From Apophysomyces variabilis (taxonomy: Eukaryota; Mucoromycota; Mucoromycetes; Mucorales; Mucoraceae): 64,000 nt of DNA. Made by a program: the position numbers and the translations under genes. Below the pieces are notes generated by a model. It had not been told where the DNA came from. It was given only the letters and a program-made list of their open reading frames with translations, and ran no database searches. Of the stretch, positions 39,957-50,557 are shown one piece after another. The stretch spans positions 248,001-312,000 of the forward strand of contig MZZL01000399.1 in assembly GCA_002749535.1 (NCBI GenBank), given 5' to 3'. How positions within the stretch are numbered: position 1 is the first letter of the stretch; each line of letters begins with the position of its first letter.

Positions 39957-41099
39957 TTACTTTATTTGCCAATCCTTAAGGTCAAGTGGGTCACCTCCGC
40001 AAAATACATGGTCAGTGATTAAAGCCTCTATGTACTTGTCAAGATCGATCATGTCGCGGTACAAGATCGGGCGATCACGACCCAATGTGGGAAGCGAATT
40101 AATACGAGCATCATGGGGTACCTTGTTTTGGATGAATGTTTGTTGCGTAATGCATTTAGGGAAGTTTTCTCCGGAGAAGATATAGCGTATACGTAGCTGG
40201 AGACGAGCCCATTGAATAAATGCCATTGAGGAGAACTGCGGTTTGATTAAGCTTGTATTCTGCTTGTTTTCAGATTTCTCCTCATCTTCTAACCCAGTGG
40301 AACCAGAAGGCACTGTTGCTTTGACATTGACACGCAGCGCTGTAGGACCTGCAATTCTGGTGTCGTTGTGGTTCACACTTTGTTCGTCCGTATTTGCGTT
40401 GCAATGCTTGCGAGGATCATTTAATGAAGTGGCCGCCCGAGTGTTTTTTGTATGTCGCGGATCATAAGTTTCCATGGTAGGATCCAAGCTTAGGTTGTTA
40501 CGGATACATGCATTAATGTAACTATCAATTGCTTCTGGTGCGGTCTTTGCCATGCTAACCAACGTTTCAATAGAAAAGTACGGGGAATGCGCTGGAATAT
40601 CAATTTTTTTTTGCAGACATAGGAAATGCAGAGATAAGGCAATACCTCGAAGATACCATTTCTCGGCCTTCAGTATTTCGTATTCTTCCTTTTGCTTCTC
40701 TAACTCTTTTGTGAGACTGTTACGCTCTTCGCGTAGCGTACGAATGGTGTCATGAAGGTTGCACAAATCTCGTTGTTTCCGCGCCCTAAGTGCGCGTTGC
40801 GCTTCACGATTCTGTTCTTTACGTATTTCCTTGGCAGCCGGATGAGGCTTTCGTCCGGGTTTTCGACGTACCCTGAATGGTTCGTTCACTGTGTCAAAGA
40901 CAACGTAGCGCATTCTATGTCGAAGAGTTGGTGAGCCAGGCGACGTGGAAGACTCGAAACAAGACGTTTGCATGCTTGCGTCTGGGGCTGGATGTTGTGC
41001 CTGGGGGCGTTCCGGGTACAAAAGAGGGCATTCTCGGATAGGTGGATCTTGATGCGAGTTGACTTGTTGTTGCATTGACTTCTGAGATGTTTGGATCAT
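39957..41099 (-). CDS. bZIP transcription factor, Yap/Pap1-like
   Basis: A single-exon gene of 380 residues. A Gln/Pro-rich N-terminus is followed by RMRYVVFDTVNEPF and a basic RVRRKPGRKPHPAAKEIR, which resembles an AT-hook. The bZIP basic region reads KEQNREAQRALRARKQRD; the NxxAQxxxR pattern is that of the Yap/Pap1 class, with Leu in place of the usual Phe. The coiled coil follows with heptad Leu: HDTIRTLREERNSLTKELEK and then EEYEILKAEKW. The C-terminal half has HFLCLQKKIDIPAHSPYFSI, YINACIRNNLSLDPTMETYD, and a terminal RDMIDLDKYIEALITDHVFC. This half is shared with the pseudogene at 37.7-38.9 kb and looks like a lineage-specific domain. Yap-type factors often respond to oxidative or metal stress; no Cys-rich redox domain is evident here. 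Confidence 0.92.
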   Translation of the reverse strand: MIQTSQKSMQQQVNSHQDPPIRECPLLYPERPQAQHPAPDASMQTSCFESSTSPGSPTLRHRMRYVVFDTVNEPFRVRRKPGRKPHPAAKEIRKEQNREAQRALRARKQRDLCNLHDTIRTLREERNSLTKELEKQKEEYEILKAEKWYLRGIALSLHFLCLQKKIDIPAHSPYFSIETLVSMAKTAPEAIDSYINACIRNNLSLDPTMETYDPRHTKNTRAATSLNDPRKHCNANTDEQSVNHNDTRIAGPTALRVNVKATVPSGSTGLEDEEKSENKQNTSLIKPQFSSMAFIQWARLQLRIRYIFSGENFPKCITQQTFIQNKVPHDARINSLPTLGRDRPILYRDMIDLDKYIEALITDHVFCGGDPLDLKDWQIK

Positions 41100-42336
41100 T
41101 GAGATGAAATTCTGAATGAACCGAATAGAGCAGAAAGAAAAAGAAAACAGTTAGGGTTTGCATTCAATCTAACAATGTCTTATTTAAGACATGGTACAAG
41201 CGATATCGTAGTTTCAAAAATATCCGTCCTGCTTTAAAGTTGGCAAAAAAGTCCTAGATCTCGAATGTCCCAATTATGCGATTGTCTATCTTGTTTTTTG
41301 CCCTCACAAGCTATGGAAATTGTTAAATGCTTGTACTACTATCGTCAGTCGCTGATGGTATGAAGGGATGGTCAAAAAGGAACTATACAGGTGTTAGCTT
41401 TTCACATTGATCTTCAGTGTGATGGAGCAACTTGGTGTGCCCTATAACCGGTAAGAGCTTAGAAAGGAAACCATTTGTGAAGCTGAAATGTAATTATAGG
41501 CGTTTTGCTCGTTGTGGGTCATGTTACACATAGTCTGTGGAGCGCGCTGTGACCATTTGCGAACCGAAATTTGCTCTGCAAAGACGGTTTCCCGTTCTTT
41601 TTACATAAGGTAGTATGAGGCGATAGTTAGAAGTTTTAGTGATGAGAAAGGTTCATGCGACAATCAAAAGGCAGGTGCTTTCTTATCAATGACTACAACT
41701 GATCGGCTTCTAGGATTCATACCGCTTGAAAGCGAAGGGACAGCGCCTTTTCCGATCCTTGCCTCTGTCCTCTAAACAGATCTCTAGTATGTACTTCAAT
41801 CGATACTATGTACAGGATGATTCATGTTCCAAGTTTATATTTTGGCCTACAAGATCTCTAATTGAACCGCCTCTGTTGTATGGCTGATACAGCGCTGCCC
41901 AATCAATAGCAGGACATAACCGAAATCTTTGAAGCTTCTCTACAGTGACAAATGCAGTAGCAGGCATTGTTTCTTGCAGAAATAGGCTTCTACGTTTATT
42001 ACCCTGTTATCAGCCATCAAAAGTAGGGTCTGTGATCTCAAAGCACCTGTATCTGAGATCTTTAACCGAAAGAATACCAGTACACCTGCTAATCACCTTG
42101 TGATAAGGAGACATCGTTTCTGGAGCATCATATCATCCAATTCTAATGGGTTGTACACTTTTTGCAACGTGAATTCTGTTAAAAGTCTATCTAATGTACC
42201 ATATAGAAATAACTCTGTAGAATTACGCTTAGGTTACGATATATGGATAAGAGCCAGGTAAACAAACAAAATTTTATTGATACTATTGCAAGTTCAAGTA
42301 CATGCTAAAGTCAAACTTTTTGCGTTAATTCTACTC
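41100..42336. other. Intergenic with relic of the duplicated element
   Basis: A 1.2 kb stretch between the bZIP gene and the broken secreted-protein gene. It includes a diverged fragment of the duplicated element at about 41731-41850, listed separately. The rest shows no recognisable gene. Confidence 0.5.
41731..41850. repeat. Diverged fragment of duplicated element (copy C)
   Basis: The sequence agcgaagggacagcgccttt and the following tagtatgtacttcaatcgat, then atgtacaggatgattcatgt, correspond to 20170-20275 of copy A and 44860-44965 of copy B with many substitutions. The gtatgtacttc donor-like sequence is kept. It shows that the family is older than the A/B duplication. Confidence 0.6.
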
Positions 42337-42861
42337 TTAATAAAAGCCATGCTCATAGTAATCATTCAAGCGGTGTACATGCGATTGGTGGTATGAGAAT
42401 CTTTTACTAGCCTTTGTTCGCACTCCAAAAAGATAGTCACTCTTCCCTACTTCTACATTTGCTTGTACGTGCACATCCTCCACTATCAGCTCTGTCGCAC
42501 TTTGACCAACGAACGTGAGTGTCTGACCATTTCCTTTGATTTTAATGTGCAGCTGTTTTGTATCATCGTTGATCACGCTGGGTATTTTCCATGGAAAGCA
42601 GAAAGATCGTCGACATCAACATAACTGCGAGAGAGCCGCCCAAAACTTGTTTTGGTAAGAAGTAGAGGGTCTTTCAATGACTTGAACTAAGCATAGTCTT
42701 TCTTTTCAATTTCAGGAAGCTCAATCAGCGTATTGTAAGTCTGTGGAAAGGTGCTAGGTGCTAGATGCTGGCAGGAACCGAAGAGTAGCCTTGTACCTTT
42801 CCGCAGAGACAGCAGCAAACAGAAAAACAAAGGTAGCAAGAAGAGTGAATCGCAACTTCAT
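42337..42861 (-). pseudogene. Broken small secreted-protein gene
   Basis: The minus-strand ATG at 42861 gives MKLRFTLLATFVFLFAAVSA, a clean signal peptide with an AxA-like cleavage site, followed by a probable donor gtacaag. Downstream a frame reads TYNTLIELPEIEKKDYA, then a TAG, then FKSLKDPLLLTKTSFGRLSR and SYVDVDDLSAFHGKYPA. After a further frame change comes TKQLHIKIKGNGQTLTFVGQ and VEVGKSDYLFGVRTKA, ending HRLNDYYEHGFY-stop at 42337. The TAG may replace Trp. The C-terminal part looks beta-rich. I do not recognise the family. A misjudged intron could explain one of the two breaks but not readily both. Confidence 0.5.
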
Positions 42862-44300
42862 GGTTCACCAGAAAAGAGGCTTTGGTTCGATGAAAGTGAC
42901 TCATGCTTTCGATCTCTTTTATAAGCATTTCAGTGGAAACATTTGTTCGTAAACCGTGATCAGTTCCCACGGAATTATTGTAGTACGAAACACTCAAAAT
43001 TTTGCAGTGCTTTCCTTCATTCAAAAGCTGCTGCATAAAGAGGCAAACGGTATCAGATACTGGCATGCCTAGCAAAAAATACTTATACTTCCTTTTTATA
43101 GTTGTTTTCAATGTTCTATGCGTTACGCATAACCTACACAAACCTGTAACGATCTTCTTGGCGCGTCTGTTGGTCAAGCATTCGTTTCTCTTTCGTTTAT
43201 CTTCTGAAGACGTATTTTAAGTTTGAGACGCACCGGATTCGCGGAAATTAAAGCGAAGAAATGGGTTCACGAAAAGCGGAGCGGGCCTGACTCTATTGTC
43301 CAATTAGTTATGCGCTATTTTCTGCATATCATATCGCGATCTTTAATTTTTGTTGTGGCGTTTGCATTGTAACACGCACGCAAATCCAGACTCTGAGCCT
43401 CTTGACTCCATCCTTGTAATTGTTTAAGTGTTGTAAGCATGAACCAAACTATTGGACCTTGGTTGACCCGAATGTTGTGAATTATGTTGCTGTGTTGCAA
43501 AGGATTAGAGCCTTGTTGGCAACTAGAGCTTGGTTTTACTCCATATTTTCGCGATCGCATCTGGGCAATCCGTGTGTCCGGTGAGAAACTTCCAACTGTC
43601 AAACAGATGTCGAAAACATTTCTTTCTTGATTATGCTTTCTATGTCTCTAGATTCTATCTTGGCAGCAACCTACGTTAATACGTTCCAGTAATAGAAAGA
43701 AAGCTGTGTAGCCTTTTTTTTGGGGGGGAAATGATGGTCAAGCTCAGTCAAATGCTGATGCTGGTCTTTCAAGAGTATTGTCATCCAAACGGTGTTCTAT
43801 TTTCTAGTGGAGCCAGACTATTAGCAATACTTAGCACAGCAGCTATATTCAATTAACCTTGTTTAATTTGCAATCAACACTCTCTTTAGCTCCATTGCTT
43901 GTGTGTCGTTGTTCGACCATATTCCGTATAGTACTTTAGCGTATGGAGCCTATTTCATTTATTTTTTTCCTTCATAACTTTGCTTTGTTGTGTTGTCTTG
44001 TGAAAAAATATTCATTACGACGAAATTATAAACTAACTCTCCCAGCCGGAGCTTCCCGTCTGCTTTGATTTTCGGCTCTATCACCCTAGATATCTCAAGT
44101 ATTTCAAGTCTGAGTCGGAGACGAACCGAAACATTGATATTGGAAAATGCACGCTCACCTTGCATCATATATACTTTATCTCTTGTTTTTCTTATTGATT
44201 AACTCAAATAGGGATACGAGCTAGAATTCACAACAGAAAACGTGGTTTATTTTATTGCAATGATCGTGTCAATCTTAGCTTTTCTTCGTGTCTCTCAAAG
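42862..44300. other. Intergenic; two unexplained minus-strand frames
   Basis: A 1.4 kb stretch. A 95-codon minus frame at 43315-43602 and a 69-codon minus frame at 43959-44168 are open but match no family I know and lack visible splice partners. They may be fragments of decayed genes. A T run followed by G run is at about 43713-43728. Confidence 0.45.
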
Positions 44301-45484
44301 CATTTACTGTGTTTTTTCCATTTGTCTGCGTGTTTCTATTTCTTATTTGCGGACTGGGATTCAAGGTTTTGCATGATTGGATGAAAATATTTGCGGTCAG
44401 ACTACCCTTCTTTGCGTACAGTCGTGTCATTGCATTATCTATGACAAGATACTAAGCATTCATTCCGTGGCAATCCAATCTTTTGTGATTGCCTAATAGT
44501 CAAAGTTTAAGATACAATAGAAGAAAAGGAGAACATAACTACATTCGGGGAAAATAAAAGTGGAATGTAAAGCAATACAATTGAGCAGAACCGGAATTGG
44601 GTACCATAGCCCTGACAGCTTCTGATCCCATAACTGACAGACACGGATATGATAGCATCAATGACGTATAGAAACGAACGAAGAGGGTTTATTTCCTCTA
44701 CAGATGCTACATTCTGTCCCAGACCTTCTATTAGACGGAGTCCATTTTTACTCTTGGGAGAATTGTTGTCTTATCTCTGAATTGTTGTCATCCATAAGAC
44801 ATCCATCGATTTCTTATCCATGACTGTGATTTTTGGTTTCAGTGACCCGAGCAATATAAACGCGAAGGGACAACATCTTTTCAATTCTTTGGCTCTGTTC
44901 TCCAAAAACATCCCCAGTATGTACTTCACATTGATTATATGTACAGAATGACTGATGTCCCGCTTCTGTATCCTTTAGCCTGCATGACCTCTGTCCCGAA
45001 CCACCTTGGTTGTGCGAGTAAGCTCCCTGCACTCCACTCGGTAAGTGAAAAAGAAATGTCTGTTAATGCACAGTGTCATTCATTATCTTCTGCTTCCAAG
45101 TCCTCGCCAGGTATTGCATCGCTTCAAATCCTCTGCAGTGCGTTACCTTCAACCGGCCACTCATGGAAGCCGTGCCTCTCTCTCGCCGCCCCCACCGATA
45201 CAGGTGCGGGACCGGCCCCTACCTTTGGGTAGGATTACCCTTCGGGGGTAAGTAAGAAAAGATGTCAAGCTATCCTTCCATTTACTAACCGTGAACGTAT
45301 TTTTTACGCTGCTCGAATGAATTTTGTGTCCACTGGAGGACCAAGTTGATGTAGGCAAAATATATTTCCCTCATAATCCGCTTAATACTGACGCTTATTT
45401 ATATCCCTTTTAGCGCAAACTTGATCCTTGCACGGACGCGAAATTTATTTGAGTAGCGTAAAAAAAAAGTTCAAGAAACAGTAT
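44301..45484. repeat. Duplicated element, copy B
   Basis: Second copy of the element at 19270-20774, same orientation, about 25 kb away. It is largely collinear but has lost roughly 325 bp that in copy A encode the transposase relic; the junction is at about 44430. It keeps 20-odd bp (within 45195-45225) that copy A lacks in the Pro-rich exon. The splice-like signals gtatgtacttc, gtaagtg...cgccag and ttttag are shared; the last donor is changed (gtaggc in place of gtaagt). The plus-strand exons read CMTSVPNHLGCASKLPALH and then VLHRFKSSAVRYLQPATH. No product is recognised. Confidence 0.75.
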
Positions 45485-46916
45485 ACTAAAATATTACACG
45501 TAAATAACAATGGAAGCTATAGACCACACAAGAAAAAGGAACTTCCTTAAACTCGCTAGCACATAAATCATAGGAACAGCTTTGTTTAGATAAGCAAAGA
45601 AAACGTCGATTTCGTTTTTTAGGGTTGCAAAACTGAAAATTTCTAGCTAAGATATTACTGCTGCTTGCGCGATTCCTGGGATTATTTTATTCAACAACCA
45701 TTCGATTACCGCTCTTTGTTATTGCATGACAGTAGCTGTCTGGTCAATCGAACATGTGCTCATTTTGGACAGCTTATGTAATACCTTGATTATAGTCCGC
45801 TTGAAAGGAACTAAAGCTCTGCAGAACGAAAGATGTTATTGTGAGATATAATATCGTATATCCTTTATCGCTACAATCTATCTGTTTACGTTGCTACTCC
45901 AAAACTCCCATATCTTTGCTTAGCTCCTCTATAAATGGTTTATCCGGATGCAGGGCCATCGACCATTTTCTCCACAGATCAATGACCTACACAATATCCT
46001 TGCTTAATGTGTAACGCACAAATCAGTTCCGGATACCGTTTGTCTGCAAAACAACAGGAGCAGGACCAACATCAGCACGACCAAGTTCTTGCTGGCTATC
46101 TCCGGAAACGAACACGGAGCACACTTGACATAACAATTGCATGTCATAGCTTAGATCGTTAATACCTCTCATGATCCATGCCTTCCATAGTCTGTGGTTC
46201 TCATCGTGTAGTCAGCATACTTTGCAATACGTCCTATTTAGCGTAGATTTTAGCTTTAATGGTTTACATATTTAGACTCATCAACGGCGTTGCTTGCTGT
46301 GAGTTGCATATCAATTTACTAATGACGCATGTTTATGTCCTTTTGAACGCAAACTTCCCCCCCTTCTTTGACTCAATTTATTTAGGATAGCATAAAGGTA
46401 ACCATTCAATAAACGTTACATGAATTAAAACAAATTACGGATGATCAACGGCCTTTGTCCTTTCCATATCTGGAACCTTTCAGATAATCAAAATACACAA
46501 AAGCAGTAAGCACAATTCCTACGCTATTGATAATTCTAATTGATTGTTTTGTTAGAGATGCTAACCAATCTAGTTTAGTAGGTTCCAAGTAAATTTGGTG
46601 GCAATTGTCCGAAGCAACTTCTATGTAAAAACTACCTTGGGTTTAAACTAAAAAAATCACAGAAAATGGCGAACAATGACTGGTGAGAAGTGAGACATGC
46701 TATCTGATTCTTTTTGTTTTCTGTTTCCTTCCGTTTCTAACACTGCTCACTATCTTGTTTTTTCTTTTTTATGTGTTGCTCCGTTATCCTCGCCATATTC
46801 TTATTATCACCCTTTGTTCGTGGTTGAATTGACAGCACACCTGTTATACACAATAAGGATCCAATAAAATCCCAATTCATAAGCACAGTTTGTTTTGTTC
46901 GAGAATAAATATTGAC
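45485..46916. other. Intergenic with end-fragment of duplicated element (copy D)
   Basis: A 1.4 kb stretch upstream of the 3' end of the PSP1-domain gene. At about 46307-46430 the sequence catatcaatttactaatgac, then gtccttttgaacgcaaactt, then tcaatttatttaggatagca and caataaacg parallels the last intron and exon of copies A and B. It is therefore a third, 3'-terminal relic. No gene is recognised in the remainder. Confidence 0.5.
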
Positions 46917-48928
46917 TTACATCCATATACGTGTTTTATACACCTTGAAGAGTTCTCGGACCAATTCACGGAAATCGATTCTTCTTTCAGCCGAAAAGTA
47001 GAATGTCAACTTTCGTCGATCCCTGTTCAATAGGAAAGATGCATTAACACGAAAATATACTTGATGTAAACGATTTACCATTGATACTCAGCGTCCACAA
47101 CGTCCATTGACAATTTTCGTTGCTTCACTTTTTGCTGACATACAGCTAGTGCACGTTGTTCGTCTTGGGCTTTGACAAGTAACATATTGATTTCATCCGG
47201 AGCAGCCAGACGATAGATCTGTTTAACATGGATATCCGGTGACCTTGCCGTCTTCCCATCTGACCCTCCTCCTGCGCTCCTGGCTTCTCCATTCTCTTGT
47301 TCCTCGTTTTGGATTGCTGCACTCACTTGGTCGATCGTCAGATCGCACATGGACACGTTACCTAGATCTTTGCCTCGATCTGCCTCTACAATGACCAGGT
47401 CACCTACCAATGGCCGAAGTTTAGTCAATGACTCTGGAACGTAAAAATAATCCGCTCGAGCTGCTTTAAATTCTACTTTATAAAGCTTGGTTTGCGGCGA
47501 CAGCTTATGCAACGCTACCCCCTTGCCTATCTCCTGTTGTGACTGAGAGATAGACTCTTCTGTTGTCGTAGAGGGTAGCTGGGGACAAGAGGGTGGAACA
47601 GAAGTAGTTGTTGGTTTTAATAAGGAAGCGGTCATTGCGGGGTTATTGATAGAGGAAGAGGGTTGCTTTTGCACTGGAAAAGGGTGAGAATTTGGTATAA
47701 TCGCCGACAACGTTGTATTTGCAGATGAGGCTCCGTGAAGGTGAGTTGCGTCTAACTGTTCTGCAACTGTTTGTATGGAATGTCGTCGGGACACTGCTGC
47801 TTCGGCTGCTACTGTTGTTGGTGCTGTTGTTGCTACTACTGGGGTGCTCTTTTGTATCGCATTGTAACTAAGGTGTCTGTGTAAGTTACCAGCCTTATTT
47901 TCATGTTCAGTATGTTACTAACTTTACTTGATTGGCAAATGAGTGGTCATTGGAGTTATGAGAAGAGAACATGCATTGAAGAGGGTCACGCCAGTCATTT
48001 TCTGGATTAGACAGAGGAAAATAAGAACTTGCTTGTGAGGTGTCAGATCCACTCCAAATATCAACCGATTGTTTCCGGCGATGATCAATTGGCTGTTCCG
48101 AGCCGCGACGTCTATGCAGTGGAAACGAATACCTTTCTGAGGATGGGTGTGAAAGACCGAAGATAGCGCCAGATGATTGAGATCTAGCATGAAATCCATT
48201 GAATAGATTTATATCCATATCATCTTCCTGTTCTTCTTCCATGGTAGCCAATGGGTTTCTGTACCACCCGTCATTCAAATCTCCATAACCAAAAAATGCG
48301 GGATCCTGGCCCATAGAAAATGAAAGGCTGCGTTGCTGTCTGTAAGTAGGTTCGAGGGGTACACTCGGTAGCATTGGGACAGACAGAACACTGTCATACG
48401 GTGCATGCAGGACAGTTGAACCACTGAAGGTCTCTTTTGATTCCGAAGGTGAAAGCGAAGGTCTTGTGATGATTGCATCCTCACTTAAAATGGATGACCG
48501 GTTCCACTGTAGTCCACCAAATGAACCCCACTGCTTGTCTAATGCAGTGAAAGATAGATGGCTATCTGAATCGGCAGGGTGAAGTAGGGGTGAAATAGAT
48601 TGGCCATATTTATCGGATCGTGTGTCATCCATGCGTGTAGATATACTTTCCCTTCGGCTTGGACTTCCCACTGCTTTCCAGGCACCATCGTCCTCTCCAA
48701 CATGACTATCTTCCTTTGTGCGATACATTGTAGTGGTGTTACTGAGTACATTCTAAGATTGGGTAGGGGAAAGAAGGGAAAATGATTGAAATTGAGAATT
48801 TTTTGGTGCATTAAGTAACCTAACTGCTTCTTTAGTTTTACCTGGTTCATTGACTTTGGTTGATCGAGGCCAGGGGGGATTGACAAGGGATGAGTATGTT
48901 TGATATCATCGAACGGTTCCTGCGCCAT
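46917..48928 (-). CDS. PSP1: PSP1 C-terminal domain protein
   Basis: Several exons. The start at 48928 gives [20 protein letters not shown], splicing to [20 protein letters not shown]; an in-frame ATG at 49078 would extend it through unlikely sequence. The middle is long and disordered, rich in Ser, with SPSRRES and [18 protein letters not shown], and [11 protein letters not shown]. The C-terminal PSP1 domain reads [20 protein letters not shown], then [20 protein letters not shown], then [20 protein letters not shown], then [10 protein letters not shown], and after the last intron [20 protein letters not shown] and [10 protein letters not shown] with a TAA at 46917. Yeast Psp1 suppresses DNA polymerase alpha mutants and associates with P-bodies or translation factors; the bacterial relative is RicT/YaaT. 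The domain is certain, the cellular role is not. Confidence 0.92.
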
Positions 48929-49734
48929 TGAGAGTAACAAAAAATAAGGGAATTTGTCGGGAAGTAAAAAAAAAATGAAAGAATAATCTACAAAGCATAG
49001 TGCATAAACGTTACTCTCACACTGAGGTTTGGTTTCATTTTCCGTTTTGTTCATTTCTCCATCATGAGCCAGTTCCATCTCGAACCAATCATGCAGTAAT
49101 GAACGAAAGTTATACCTTGTTGAGGAAGTAAGTGAGGTTTTGTGTTGTTTTATTATGCTAGAGCATGACGGGTGGGTAAGCCAAACTTAAACGAGCAAAG
49201 AAAAACGAAGAGCAGACAGTGATCAAAACGTACAGAGTTCAATTCGTTTTTGGCTCTTGTGATACGTGAGTTTTCGTATTCCTTTTTGAAGCGTATAAAT
49301 GGTCGAAAAGGGTAATGTTATTGAAAAAGAGAGAGAGAGAGAGAGAGAGAGAAAGGGAAGAGATAGGTTGCACTAAAACTTTTCCCATGGACCGAATTTT
49401 TTATTGTCAAAAAGAGTGAGTTGGCCTCTTTTGTGTGATGAAATCTATGGGAACAAAAATGATTAACCGCATCATAACACTCATTCTATATAACACATTT
49501 TGTGATGATAGATCATGCCATGTGAATTATCCAAGATGGCGTTATTATATCCCGTTAGAAACAATTGTACCCACAATGGGTATTTTTTAATATTTTTACT
49601 AAAACATAACCTGTCGTGAAAAGAGGACGAGGCAAATCCAATCAGATACAATCAATGAGGGTAACTGGAAAAAGACTTAGCATCAGATAAGCACACCCAT
49701 TTTGGATTATGGAATGAAAGAGAACTCTGCTTTC
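48929..49734. other. Intergenic with (GA)n microsatellite
   Basis: An 800 bp stretch upstream of the PSP1-domain gene and downstream of the Snl1-like gene. It contains a (GA)n run of about 24 bp at 49329-49352. The alternative upstream ATG of the PSP1 gene at 49078 lies here. No other gene is seen. Confidence 0.5.
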
Positions 49735-50283
49735 CTATTCTGTACATTGGCTTAATGCATCTACTCTGCTAAAATCCTGTTGAATCCTCTTGATCAATCG
49801 CTTTTTCTTTTCCTTGAGTCCTTCAATCAGTGATGCCTCGTAATCGCTCATAGACTGATCATCATTTCTGTCCCCCAGAATTGCATGCTGAGGACGAATG
49901 GCATCTAAGCGCTCTAGTAATCGCAACAACAACTCATTGCTCTTGGCTAAAAGAAATTCTCGTCGACGTTGATCCGAATCACTCTGCAAGGAGGAAATTT
50001 CCTCAATATCCTTTTCAATCGCTTGTCGATCGTCATTGATTTGTTGCAATTGTCGAAGGGTGTGTCGCTCAGCTGCTTTGGCGCGCTTTCTCTGTTTTAC
50101 TTTTTTGTCGTCCTCTATGACATAATAATAGCCAACCCCAGCACCCAGAACCATTAAAAGGGCTACGCCGTAGGCCCACCGTCCAGTGTTCATTGATGGT
50201 CGTGCCTGCCGAAACAAAGAATTGGACAATTGAAAGGGATCCCAAAAATCCTTGTTGTGGACTTCGAAATGATTCGATGACAT
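49735..50283 (-). CDS. SNL1: Membrane-anchored BAG-domain protein, Snl1-like
   Basis: A single exon of 182 residues. A single transmembrane segment at about residues 37-58 (WAYGVALLMVLGAGVGYYYV) is followed by a Lys/Arg-rich patch (DDKKVKQRKRAKAAERH) and a long coiled-coil helix. The C-terminal part matches a BAG domain: SNELLLRLLERLDAIRP, then LIEGLKEKKKRLIKRIQQDF with SRVDAL. Yeast Snl1 has the same plan: N-terminal anchor in the ER/nuclear envelope and a C-terminal BAG domain that acts as an Hsp70 nucleotide-exchange factor and binds ribosomes. The basic patch after the anchor predicts a cytosolic C-terminus. A second ATG at residue 31 would still keep the anchor. It lies head-to-tail between MED7 and the PSP1-domain gene. 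Confidence 0.75.
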   Translation of the reverse strand: MSSNHFEVHNKDFWDPFQLSNSLFRQARPSMNTGRWAYGVALLMVLGAGVGYYYVIEDDKKVKQRKRAKAAERHTLRQLQQINDDRQAIEKDIEEISSLQSDSDQRRREFLLAKSNELLLRLLERLDAIRPQHAILGDRNDDQSMSDYEASLIEGLKEKKKRLIKRIQQDFSRVDALSQCTE

Positions 50284-50557
50284 TGGTTACTACAAGGGTT
50301 CCTGTAGGCTAGGGAAATGATGACAACTTGTTATATCCATTTTCAGTTTGAACAGCAATAAATGATAGACAGGCTGATTATACATGGGGAAATGGAATGC
50401 GTATTATCGACAAAAGCTGGATAATGAATTAGACAACTTAATTATCCAATGAACGGAAATTACGATGCTGCAGAGGAAACAAATTCCGGCATACCTGTTA
50501 CCCCTTCTTTCCCATCCCCTCTTTCCAACTTCTCCATCTTTTTCTATCTCTATGTGT

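Noticed and set aside
42761..43177. A 138-codon minus-strand frame overlapping the secreted-protein relic
   Set aside because: It overlaps the signal-peptide exon in another frame, has no recognised domain and reads across the probable intron.
43315..43602. A 95-codon minus-strand frame
   Set aside because: No recognised family, no splice partner and no conserved neighbour; kept only as a note in the gap entry.
49329..49352. (GA)n, (CT)n, (CA)n and (TA)n runs considered as possible CRISPR or regulatory arrays
   Set aside because: They are simple microsatellites of 12-24 bp, with no spacer-repeat structure.
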